Shown here: positions 6,520 through 12,183 of the stretch, one piece after another | Numbering within the stretch: position 1 is the first letter of the stretch | Layout of the letters: each line of letters starts with the position of its first letter | NCBI GenBank assembly: GCA_028697935.1 | Contig: JAQVEM010000032.1 | Coordinates: forward strand, 1-12,183 | Direction of reading: 5' to 3' | Source of the DNA: Actinomycetota bacterium | GTDB taxonomy: Bacteria > Actinomycetota > Humimicrobiia > Humimicrobiales > Humimicrobiaceae | Length of the DNA stretch: 12,183 nucleotides | Notes under the pieces: model-generated | The model's input: the letters and a program-made list of their open reading frames with translations, nothing else | Databases searched by the model: none | Told to the model about the DNA's origin: nothing | Program-made: the position numbers and the translations under genes

Positions 6520-6748
6520 AAAATTAAGCTTTGAAGAGTGTATTAAGAGATTAGAAGAAATTGTCAATGAACTTGAAGACGAAAATATATCTCTGGAAGA
6601 TTCGATGAAGAAATTCGAGATAGGTATAAAACTTTCTTCTATATGTCTTAATAAATTAAACGAAGCTGAGAAAAAAATAGAAGAATTGACCAGATCAGAA
6701 AATGGAAAGTTGATTACAAAAGAACTGAATCTGGAAAAAGAAAATTAA
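6509..6748 (+). CDS. xseB: Exodeoxyribonuclease VII small subunit
   Basis: The 79-residue product matches XseB, the small helical subunit that binds the helical extension of XseA in the exonuclease VII holoenzyme. Typical segments are LSFEECIKRLEEIVNELE (6-23) and ISLEDSMKKFEIGIKL (27-42), followed by a coiled-coil tail. Length is normal for the family. The ATG at 6509 lies inside the end of xseA, an 11-base overlap consistent with coupled translation and fixed stoichiometry. No separate ribosome-binding site is evident. Confidence 0.95.
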   Translation: MEIEKLSFEECIKRLEEIVNELEDENISLEDSMKKFEIGIKLSSICLNKLNEAEKKIEELTRSENGKLITKELNLEKEN

Positions 6749-6843
6749 AATTTTAGATAAATAATAATAAAAATAAAAAAATTATCGGGTTACAAAGCTC
6801 AAATTGGACTCAGGTCTATAAGTTCTTATTTTTATCTGCCTGC

Positions 6844-6894
6844 CTATATATAGTGTTATATTTAATAAAAAAATATAACATTTACTATATATAG
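6844..6894. repeat. Long imperfect hairpin downstream of xseB
   Basis: Two nested stems are visible. The outer arms are CTATATATAG (6844-6853) and an identical, self-complementary CTATATATAG (6885-6894). The inner arms TGTTATATTT (6854-6863) and AAATATAACA (6871-6880) pair over 10 bp around a 7-base loop. A 4-base bulge (TTTA, 6881-6884) separates the stems. The structure is symmetric enough to fold on either strand. No T-run follows, so a classical terminator is unlikely. It may protect the 3' end of the xseAB transcript or be a protein-binding cruciform. Confidence 0.6.
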
Positions 6895-6963
6895 CTACAT
6901 AATACTATTAAATAAATAGTAAATTAATTAATCATAATTAAATTCATATTTTTTAAATAATAG

Positions 6964-6992
6964 TTTACAAATTAATAATATTATGCTATCTT
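6964..6992 (+). promoter_or_regulatory. Promoter of the dcw cluster with extended -10
   Basis: TTTACA (6964-6969) and TATCTT (6987-6992) are separated by 17 bases. TGC (6984-6986) sits immediately before the -10 box, forming an extended -10 element. Transcription would start around 6999, giving a leader of roughly 68 bases before mraZ. The G-rich MraZ-type repeats begin at about +6, so a bound repressor there would block the start region. Confidence 0.55.
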
Positions 6993-7004
6993 ATTGGTGT
7001 AACG

Positions 7005-7060
7005 TGGGGAAAAGTGGTGGTGTTGCCCTATAAATTGAAAAGAAATGGGGAAAGAAGGGT
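7005..7060 (+). promoter_or_regulatory. MraZ-box-like G-rich direct repeats
   Basis: TGGGG (7005-7009) and TGGTG (7015-7019) start exactly 10 bases apart. So do TGGGG (7046-7050) and AGGGT (7056-7060). TGGGGAAA occurs at both 7005-7012 and 7046-7053. MraZ is known to bind tandem TGGGN repeats with a 10-base period in its own promoter, as in E. coli. The match in motif, period and position suggests autoregulation. The second pair overlaps the mraZ ribosome-binding site AAGGGTGA (7055-7062), so part of that G-run may simply serve translation. Confidence 0.55.
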
Positions 7061-7066
7061 GAGCGG

Positions 7067-7501
7067 ATGTTTTTAGGCGAGCATTACAGAACAATTGATA
7101 ATAAAGGTAGAATCTTTATCCCTGCAAAATTTAGAGAAGATTTAATAAAAGGCATTGTAATATCAAAGGGATTTGATGAGAAGTGCCTTTTTTTATTTTC
7201 AATGGAGGGCTGGAAAAGACTGGAAGAAAAAATGATGGCTAACAAAATTGCTGAAAGAAATACCCAGCGCTTTTCCCGCTGGTTTTTTTCTTCAGCAAGT
7301 GAGGAATCAATGGATCAGCAGGGAAGAATAAGAATCCCCCAGAGTTTAATAGAGCATGCTGAACTAAAAAAGGATGTTGTTCTGGTAGGTGTTCTGGACA
7401 GGGCAGAAATATGGGCAAAGGAAAACTGGAATGAATATTATAAAAAAGCTGACTCTCAATTTATGGGAGATAAAGATTCATTTGAACAATTGCGATTTTA
7501 A
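7067..7501 (+). CDS. mraZ: Transcriptional regulator MraZ
   Basis: The 144-residue product has two SpoVT/AbrB-like beta domains. The first begins MFLGEHYRTIDNKGRIFIP (1-19). The second contains DQQGRIRIP (83-91) and GVLDRAEIW (108-116). MraZ forms a ring-shaped oligomer that binds repeated G-rich boxes and controls the dcw cluster. Length is normal for the family. The ATG at 7067 is preceded by AAGGGTGAG (7055-7063) at good spacing. It is the first gene of the cluster and lies 13 bases ahead of rsmH. A terminator-like hairpin lies within codons 27-43. Confidence 0.97.
   Translation: MFLGEHYRTIDNKGRIFIPAKFREDLIKGIVISKGFDEKCLFLFSMEGWKRLEEKMMANKIAERNTQRFSRWFFSSASEESMDQQGRIRIPQSLIEHAELKKDVVLVGVLDRAEIWAKENWNEYYKKADSQFMGDKDSFEQLRF
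7147..7194 (+). terminator. Intrinsic-terminator-like structure inside mraZ
   Basis: AAAAGGCA (7147-7154) pairs with TGCCTTTT (7184-7191), and the T-run continues to 7194. Inside the loop, ATCAAA (7161-7166 region) and TTTGAT pair around a GGGA tetraloop, so the whole folds as a two-part stem with one internal loop. The structure lies in coding sequence and would be melted by translating ribosomes. It could act as a polarity or attenuation site when translation is poor, or be a by-product of the encoded segment KGIVISKGFDEKCLFLF. Confidence 0.35.
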
Positions 7502-7514
7502 AAGAGTGTTATAA

Positions 7515-8456
7515 ATGAGTCAGGATGAAATTCATAAACCAGTTCTTTTAAAGGAGGTTTTATATTATTTAAATTTAAAGAAAGGCGATACTGTTTTTGA
7601 TGGTACACTTGGCGGTGCTGGTCATACTGTAGAAATTATTAAAGCCGTTGCCCCCACAGGCAGAGTAATTGGAGTTGATCTTCATAGTCAGGCTATAAGC
7701 ACCGCCGCCAGTAAACTTAAGGAATTCTCCAGTATGGTAACTCTGGTAAATGATAATTTTGCGAACATAAAGGAGATTTTGAGGAGATTAAACATAAAAA
7801 GTGTCAACGGGATATTACTGGATTTAGGATTGTCTTCTTATCTGATTGAAAAATCAGGAAAGGGATTCAGTTACATTAGAGATGAAAAGCTTGATATGAG
7901 ATTTAGTAATAGTGGGATTAAAGCTTACGATGTTGTGAATGAATATTCACAGGAAAGCCTGGAGGAAATTTTCTTTAAGTATGGAGAAGAAAAGTGGGCC
8001 GGACGAATTGCCGAAAGGATTGTTAATTATAGGAAGAGTAAGGATATTGAAACAACAGGGGAGCTGGTAGAAATTATTAAGAGTGCAATACCTTACAAAT
8101 TCAAGAATTATAGAAAAGGCCACCCTGCTAAAAGAATATTTCAGGCGATTAGAATAGAAGTAAATAAAGAGCTGGATAACTTGAAAAAGGCAATTGAAGA
8201 TGGTTTTGAAGTATTGAAGAGTGGTGGAAGAATGGTTGTGATATCGTATCATTCTCTGGAAGATCGGATGGTAAAAAACGAATTTTTGCAGTTCGAGGGT
8301 ATATGTACCTGTCCTCCGGACCTCCCCGTATGTAAGTGTGGCAGGGTAAAAAGAGCAACAGTTATTACCAGGAAAGCAGTTAAACCAGAGCCCGGAGAAA
8401 TAGAAGCAAATCCACGGTCAAAGAGTGCAAGAATGAGGGTCCTGGAAAAATTATAA
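7515..8456 (+). CDS. rsmH: 16S rRNA (cytosine(1402)-N4)-methyltransferase
   Basis: This 313-residue SAM-dependent enzyme (formerly MraW) methylates N4 of C1402 in 16S rRNA, in the ribosomal decoding centre. Signatures in order are HKPVLLKEV (7-15), the SAM-binding DGTLGGAGHT (29-38), LDLGLSS (102-108), HPAKRIFQAIRIEVN (203-217), SYHSLEDR (244-251) and NPRSKSARMRV near the C-terminus. A cysteine cluster (C264, C266, C273, C275) matches the CTCPPDLPVCxCG segment seen in many Gram-positive homologues. Length is typical. Its position directly after mraZ is the classic dcw order. The ATG at 7515 has only a weak GAGTG upstream, so translation probably depends on coupling to mraZ. Confidence 0.97.
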   Translation: MSQDEIHKPVLLKEVLYYLNLKKGDTVFDGTLGGAGHTVEIIKAVAPTGRVIGVDLHSQAISTAASKLKEFSSMVTLVNDNFANIKEILRRLNIKSVNGILLDLGLSSYLIEKSGKGFSYIRDEKLDMRFSNSGIKAYDVVNEYSQESLEEIFFKYGEEKWAGRIAERIVNYRKSKDIETTGELVEIIKSAIPYKFKNYRKGHPAKRIFQAIRIEVNKELDNLKKAIEDGFEVLKSGGRMVVISYHSLEDRMVKNEFLQFEGICTCPPDLPVCKCGRVKRATVITRKAVKPEPGEIEANPRSKSARMRVLEKL

Positions 8457-8458
8457 AT

Positions 8459-8486
8459 TTATAAAGATTATAAAGATTTATAAAAG
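8459..8486 (+). repeat. Short 9-base tandem repeat in the rsmH-ftsL gap
   Basis: TTATAAAGA occurs twice in tandem (8459-8467 and 8468-8476) and is followed one base later by the near-copy TTATAAAAG (8478-8486). The repeats begin three bases after the rsmH stop, in a 76-base A+T gap. They also supply several TATAAA-like -10 sequences, so a secondary promoter for the downstream genes is possible, but I see no good -35 box. Confidence 0.45.
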
Positions 8487-8532
8487 TAGTAAATTTTTAT
8501 ATTTTATTAATTTAAATTAAATAAGTTTTAAA

Positions 8533-9069
8533 ATGAATGTAAGACTGGCAGAAAAACAGGATATTTATAGAAGAGAAAAACGGCCGATTTTATATCTTGA
8601 TAAAACAGAAGATAAAGGTGCCGTAAGAGAAAATATTGTGTACAGTCATAATGCCCTCTTCTATATATTAGTCATGGTAATAATTTTTGCATGTCTTGGG
8701 ATTCTTTTAAATATCGGGCTGAAAATACAGAGCATAAATTATCAGAAGGAAATATATCAACTGGGTGAAATGATTTCACTGGAGAACGAAAGAAGTGATC
8801 GTCTGCAGCTAAAAATATCTGAGCTGAAATCACCATCAAGAATTATAGAAATTGCGGAAAATGATCTGAATATGGAAATATCTGATGATTCCAGAATAAT
8901 TGAAATTTCAAATGAGGGACTCGAGAATAATGAAAATATATCTATATATATTTCCAAAAATACAGATAATGCTGCCAGAGATTACAAAGGTTTTCTTGGT
9001 ACTATATACTATATACAGGATATAGTAAATGTGGTATCTGAGAGTGTGTTGACATTTTTTATTCCCTGA
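8533..9069 (+). CDS. ftsL: FtsL-like cell division protein
   Basis: Position between rsmH and the penicillin-binding protein gene, together with topology, identifies this as the FtsL slot. FtsL is a small bitopic divisome protein that bridges FtsQ/DivIB and FtsB/DivIC to FtsW-FtsI. The product has a cytoplasmic head (1-40), one membrane helix (about 41-63) and a coiled-coil heptad region (about 66-99). SPSRIIEIAENDLNM (100-114) is a common element just after the FtsL coiled coil. At 178 residues it is longer than most FtsL proteins because of an extra tail (about 125-178) that ends hydrophobically in TFFIP. FtsL diverges rapidly, so the call rests largely on context. No Shine-Dalgarno sequence precedes the ATG at 8533. 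Confidence 0.75.
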   Translation: MNVRLAEKQDIYRREKRPILYLDKTEDKGAVRENIVYSHNALFYILVMVIIFACLGILLNIGLKIQSINYQKEIYQLGEMISLENERSDRLQLKISELKSPSRIIEIAENDLNMEISDDSRIIEISNEGLENNENISIYISKNTDNAARDYKGFLGTIYYIQDIVNVVSESVLTFFIP

Positions 9070-9090
9070 TTAATATTATGTTAGCCTGAA

Positions 9091-10794
9091 ATGCTTAATA
9101 ATAATAATAACAACAAGGTAAACAGGAAAAGGTTATATTTCCTGTTTATTTTATTTTTAATAGCTTTTTTTCTGATAATCTATAGACTGATATATATCCA
9201 GTATTTAAATGCATCAGAGTATAAAAACTATGCTGAATACCAGCATACCGGTGAGTTTACTATCATATCAAAAAGAGGGAAAATACTGGATAGAAATGGT
9301 GTTGAACTTGCAGTAAGCCTGAATGAAAAAACAGTTTATGCTAATCCAAAGCTAGTTATTGATTCTGAATATGAAGCCAGTATACTTGCTGAAATACTGG
9401 GAATGGATGAAAATGAAATAAGGGAAAAGCTAGATAATAAAGATCTTGGATTTGTCTATATACAGAGAAAAATTCCTACAGAAAAAGCCGAAGAAATTTC
9501 CAGACATAATCTTCCTGGAATATATATTCAGGATGAATCAAAAAGGTACTATCCACTAAATGATATTGCGGCTCCGGTAATCGGGTTTACTGGAATTGAT
9601 AATAATGGACTTTCGGGAATTGAGCTGCAATACGAAAAGGTGTTGAGAGGTGTTGACATTAAGGTTACTGCCGAAAAAGATGTTTTTGGCAATATAATTC
9701 CTATCGAAGATAGCCAGAATAATGAACCTATTAACGGTAAAGACGTAGTTCTAACAATTGATTCCCAGATACAATATATGGTCCAGAAAAAGCTGGAAGA
9801 GCTGACATCTGGATATGATGCTCTGAGGGCAATTTGTATAGTAATGAATCCAGATAATGGTGAAATCTATTCAATGGCATCATATCCAGGCTTTGACTTA
9901 AATAAATATGAAGAAGCTGATCCTGAACTATATAAGATAGAGGGAATATCTTTTACGTATGAGCCAGGCTCGACTTTTAAAATAGTAAATGTCTCTACAG
10001 CACTGGAGAATAACACTGTCAGCAAATCCCAGTCTTTTGATCTCCCACCTTCAATAAAAGTTGGAGATAGAGTGATAAGGGAAATATCAAGAACATACAA
10101 TGTTACCTACACAACTGAAGAAATAATAAAACACTCGAGTAATGTAGGAGCTGTTACTATTGCTCTTAGTATGGGGGAGAAACTGTTCTGGGAAGGAATA
10201 AAAAATTTTGGATTTGGAGAAATAACCGGTATAGAATTACCGGGTGAGGAAAAGGGGTTATTTTATGATTACAAGACCTGGCCAGCTTCAACTATAGGTG
10301 CTCTTGCTATAGGTCAGAGTATCTCTGTAACCCCGCTTCAACTACTGAGAGCGGCATGTGCAATTGCAAATGGTGGTTATCTTGTTACTCCTTCTATTGT
10401 AAAGGAGATAGAATTATTGGAAAATGAAATAGAAGATGAACAAATGGATGATAGAAAAAGAATTATCAGTGAGGAAACGTCTGATTCGGTCAAAGATATG
10501 ATGCTTGCTGTAGTAGAAGGGGGAACAGGAACAGCTGCGCAGATAGAGGGTGTAAAAGTCTGTGGGAAAACAGGTACTGCAGAAAAAGCAAATAAAAATG
10601 GAGCTGGATACAGTGAAGGAAGACAGATAGTTTCTTTTGTGGGTTTTGCGCCATATGAAGATCCACAGGTAGCAATAATTGTTGTAGTAGATGAACCGCA
10701 GGGTGGAGAAGGCGGTATATGGGGCGGAACTATAGCAGCTCCTGCATTCAGAGATATAATGGATTTTTCATTAAAAAGATTAAAAATATATTAA
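9091..10794 (+). CDS. ftsI: Class B penicillin-binding protein, division transpeptidase (FtsI/PBP2B type)
   Basis: This 567-residue peptidoglycan DD-transpeptidase has a short Asn-rich cytoplasmic tail, one membrane anchor (about 15-36) and a dimerisation domain starting near SKRGKILDRNG (60-70). The transpeptidase domain carries all three catalytic motifs: S294-T-F-K297 with the acylated serine, S349-S-N351 and K493-T-G495. Position after ftsL and before murE indicates the septal enzyme, which crosslinks new wall in partnership with FtsW. The protein ends shortly after the catalytic domain and lacks the C-terminal PASTA domains found in SpoVD and many Gram-positive PBP2B proteins. It follows the ftsL-like gene by 21 bases. 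The ATG at 9091 has no clear ribosome-binding site. The gene opens with an AAT/AAC run encoding six asparagines. Confidence 0.93.
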   Translation: MLNNNNNNKVNRKRLYFLFILFLIAFFLIIYRLIYIQYLNASEYKNYAEYQHTGEFTIISKRGKILDRNGVELAVSLNEKTVYANPKLVIDSEYEASILAEILGMDENEIREKLDNKDLGFVYIQRKIPTEKAEEISRHNLPGIYIQDESKRYYPLNDIAAPVIGFTGIDNNGLSGIELQYEKVLRGVDIKVTAEKDVFGNIIPIEDSQNNEPINGKDVVLTIDSQIQYMVQKKLEELTSGYDALRAICIVMNPDNGEIYSMASYPGFDLNKYEEADPELYKIEGISFTYEPGSTFKIVNVSTALENNTVSKSQSFDLPPSIKVGDRVIREISRTYNVTYTTEEIIKHSSNVGAVTIALSMGEKLFWEGIKNFGFGEITGIELPGEEKGLFYDYKTWPASTIGALAIGQSISVTPLQLLRAACAIANGGYLVTPSIVKEIELLENEIEDEQMDDRKRIISEETSDSVKDMMLAVVEGGTGTAAQIEGVKVCGKTGTAEKANKNGAGYSEGRQIVSFVGFAPYEDPQVAIIVVVDEPQGGEGGIWGGTIAAPAFRDIMDFSLKRLKIY

Positions 10795-10832
10795 AGAATT
10801 AAAGACTATCATGTAAAATATTCGATTATAAA

Positions 10833-12183
10833 ATGAAACTAAAGAATTTATTAGATAAAATAAATTGCACAGAAATTTATGGAGACGTTGATGTCGAGAT
10901 TAAGAATATCTCTATAAACTCAAAAAAAGCAGAAAAAGGCAGTCTATTTGTAGCTATTGAAGGATTTAAATGTGATGGACATGATTTTATAGAAGAGGCG
11001 GTATCTGCTGGAGCCTCTGCAGTAGTAACACAGAAGAGAGTAAATATACCTTCGAATATTACGCAGGTCGTAGTTAATAATACCAGAAAAGCACTACCGT
11101 TATTGTGTAGAAATTTTTACAGAAATCCAACTGCTTCATTTAAATTAATTGGTGTCACCGGGACCAATGGAAAAACTACAACAAGTTACCTGATCGATTC
11201 TATTTTAAGAACCGCTGGAATAAAAACTTCAATGATTACGACTGTTGAATCCTTTCTGGGCGGCAGAGAAGTTTCTTTTGAACGTACTACTCCAGAATCG
11301 CTTGATCTGAATATATTTTTTGATAAAAGCAGGCAGGAAAAAGTTGGCGCTGCATGCATGGAAGTATCTTCTCATTCAATAGATTTACACAGAGTTGATT
11401 ATCTTGATTTTAATTATTTTGTGTTTACTAATCTCTCACAGGACCACCTGGATTATCATAAAGATATGGAAAACTATTTTGATGTAAAAAAGAAATTGTT
11501 TTTAAAAAATAACAGGAATATATATGGTGGAGAAAAAGCGGTTGTTAATATAGATGATAGCTATGGAAGAGAGATTTTAAAAGTTACGGATCTGGAAAAA
11601 ATATCTTATTCAATTGAGTCAGATAATGCAGACATATGGCCATCTAATATTAATAACTCTATTTCCGGTATCAGAATGACTGTGAATACAGGAGATGGAA
11701 AAAAGATAGATATTTCATCTCCATTGTGTGGGTATTTTAATGTATATAATATTCTGGCGGCTACAGGTGTCTGTTTTGATATGGGGATAAAAACTGATTA
11801 TATAATAGAAGGAATTAATTCCATGCATGGTGTGAAAGGAAGATTTGAAAAGGTTTACACTGATGGGAAGATAACAGTAGTAATAGATTACGCACATACA
11901 CCTGATGGGCTTAAAAATGTATTGTGCACCGGACGCGAACTGTTAAAACAGGGTGGCAGGCTGATATCAGTTTTTGGATGCGGCGGAGACCGTGATATGA
12001 GTAAAAGAAAAATAATGGGTTATATTTCCGGGCGGTATGCTGACTATACAATTATTACATCGGACAATCCAAGATCTGAAGAGCCACTTTCAATAATTAA
12101 TATGATAAAAGAAGGGATAGTTAATTCAGGAAACGACAGATTTAATGTAGAGGTTGATAGAAAAAAAGCAATATTTAAAGCCC
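10833..12183 (+). CDS. murE: UDP-N-acetylmuramoyl-tripeptide synthetase MurE (meso-DAP type), partial at right edge
   Basis: The frame stays open for 450 codons to the window edge, so the last part of the C-terminal domain is missing. MurE adds the third amino acid to UDP-MurNAc-L-Ala-D-Glu in the cytoplasm, using ATP. Visible signatures are the N-terminal UDP-sugar domain, the P-loop GTNGKTTT (110-117), TTPES (152-156), MEVSSHSIDLHRVDYL (176-191), K219 as the probable carbamylated lysine, DYAHTPDGL (352-360) and FGCGGDRDMSKR (381-392). DNPR (411-414) is the signature of meso-diaminopimelate-adding enzymes; lysine-adding MurE proteins differ at the arginine. It follows ftsI by 38 bases. The ATG at 10833 has no evident Shine-Dalgarno sequence. 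Confidence 0.95.
   Translation, partial: MKLKNLLDKINCTEIYGDVDVEIKNISINSKKAEKGSLFVAIEGFKCDGHDFIEEAVSAGASAVVTQKRVNIPSNITQVVVNNTRKALPLLCRNFYRNPTASFKLIGVTGTNGKTTTSYLIDSILRTAGIKTSMITTVESFLGGREVSFERTTPESLDLNIFFDKSRQEKVGAACMEVSSHSIDLHRVDYLDFNYFVFTNLSQDHLDYHKDMENYFDVKKKLFLKNNRNIYGGEKAVVNIDDSYGREILKVTDLEKISYSIESDNADIWPSNINNSISGIRMTVNTGDGKKIDISSPLCGYFNVYNILAATGVCFDMGIKTDYIIEGINSMHGVKGRFEKVYTDGKITVVIDYAHTPDGLKNVLCTGRELLKQGGRLISVFGCGGDRDMSKRKIMGYISGRYADYTIITSDNPRSEEPLSIINMIKEGIVNSGNDRFNVEVDRKKAIFKA

Larger units (their letters stand above)
6749..7066. other. Intergenic control region between xseB and mraZ
   Basis: In these 318 bases I see a long A+T hairpin (6844-6894), a promoter with an extended -10 (6964-6992) and MraZ-box-like G-rich repeats (7005-7060), each listed separately. 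The part at about 6783-6845 is less A+T-rich than its surroundings but shows no RNA gene or riboswitch that I recognise. Short open frames there have no start codon. Confidence 0.7.

Noticed and set aside
6757..6896. Stop-free plus-strand frame with a hydrophobic segment between xseB and mraZ
   Set aside because: It has no ATG or TTG and only a late GTG, no ribosome-binding site, and it ends within the palindromic hairpin. It is most likely a chance frame.
7947..8358. Two minus-strand open frames opposite rsmH
   Set aside because: They lie wholly inside the confidently identified rsmH, have no recognisable product, and are typical antisense shadows in A+T-rich DNA.
8451..8464. Perfect 14-base palindrome TTATAAATTTATAA at the rsmH stop codon
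   Set aside because: It consists only of A and T and includes the end of the coding sequence. Such palindromes are common in DNA of this composition.
1..12183. CRISPR array, tRNA or rRNA genes, insertion sequences, prophage or toxin-antitoxin genes
   Set aside because: I looked for spaced repeats, tRNA-like folds, transposase frames and small toxin-antitoxin pairs and found none.

Overview
The window is strongly A+T-rich bacterial chromosome with dense, mostly plus-strand genes. It carries a division/cell-wall (dcw) cluster in the order mraZ, rsmH, ftsL-like, ftsI-like and murE, and xseA-xseB just upstream. The MurE has the DNPR signature of meso-diaminopimelate-adding enzymes. There are no outer-membrane genes and no phage or insertion-sequence genes. 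Gene order, Shine-Dalgarno use and promoter shapes fit a low-GC Gram-positive-type lineage (Bacillota, or a deep-branching low-GC actinobacterial or Atribacterota-like group). I cannot place it more precisely from sequence alone.

Region 1 (1-3167) is the most unusual part. A calcineurin-type metallophosphoesterase, a cyclic 2,3-diphosphoglycerate synthetase (cDPGS) homologue and a 2-phosphoglycerate kinase (2PGK) homologue form one tightly overlapping unit behind a plausible sigma-A-type promoter. Together, 2PGK (2-phosphoglycerate to 2,3-bisphosphoglycerate) and cDPGS (2,3-bisphosphoglycerate to its cyclic pyrophosphate) make up the two-step cDPG route known from hyperthermophilic methanogens. 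The phosphoesterase could be the turnover enzyme, but that is inference.

Region 2 (3168-4541) starts with a 323-base stretch holding a terminator-like hairpin and a start-less open frame. A minus-strand membrane-anchored hypothetical gene and a plus-strand FmdB-type zinc-ribbon gene follow, transcribed divergently from two near-consensus promoters whose -35 boxes form an inverted repeat.

Region 3 (4542-6748) encodes a putative lipoprotein followed closely by xseA and xseB, the two subunits of exonuclease VII.

Region 4 (6749-12183) starts with a 318-base intergenic stretch containing a long A+T hairpin, an extended -10 promoter and MraZ-box-like TGGGG repeats. mraZ, rsmH, an ftsL-like gene, a class B penicillin-binding protein gene and murE follow; murE runs off the right edge. 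An intrinsic-terminator-like hairpin lies inside mraZ. Only mraZ, the first gene of this cluster, has a clear ribosome-binding site.
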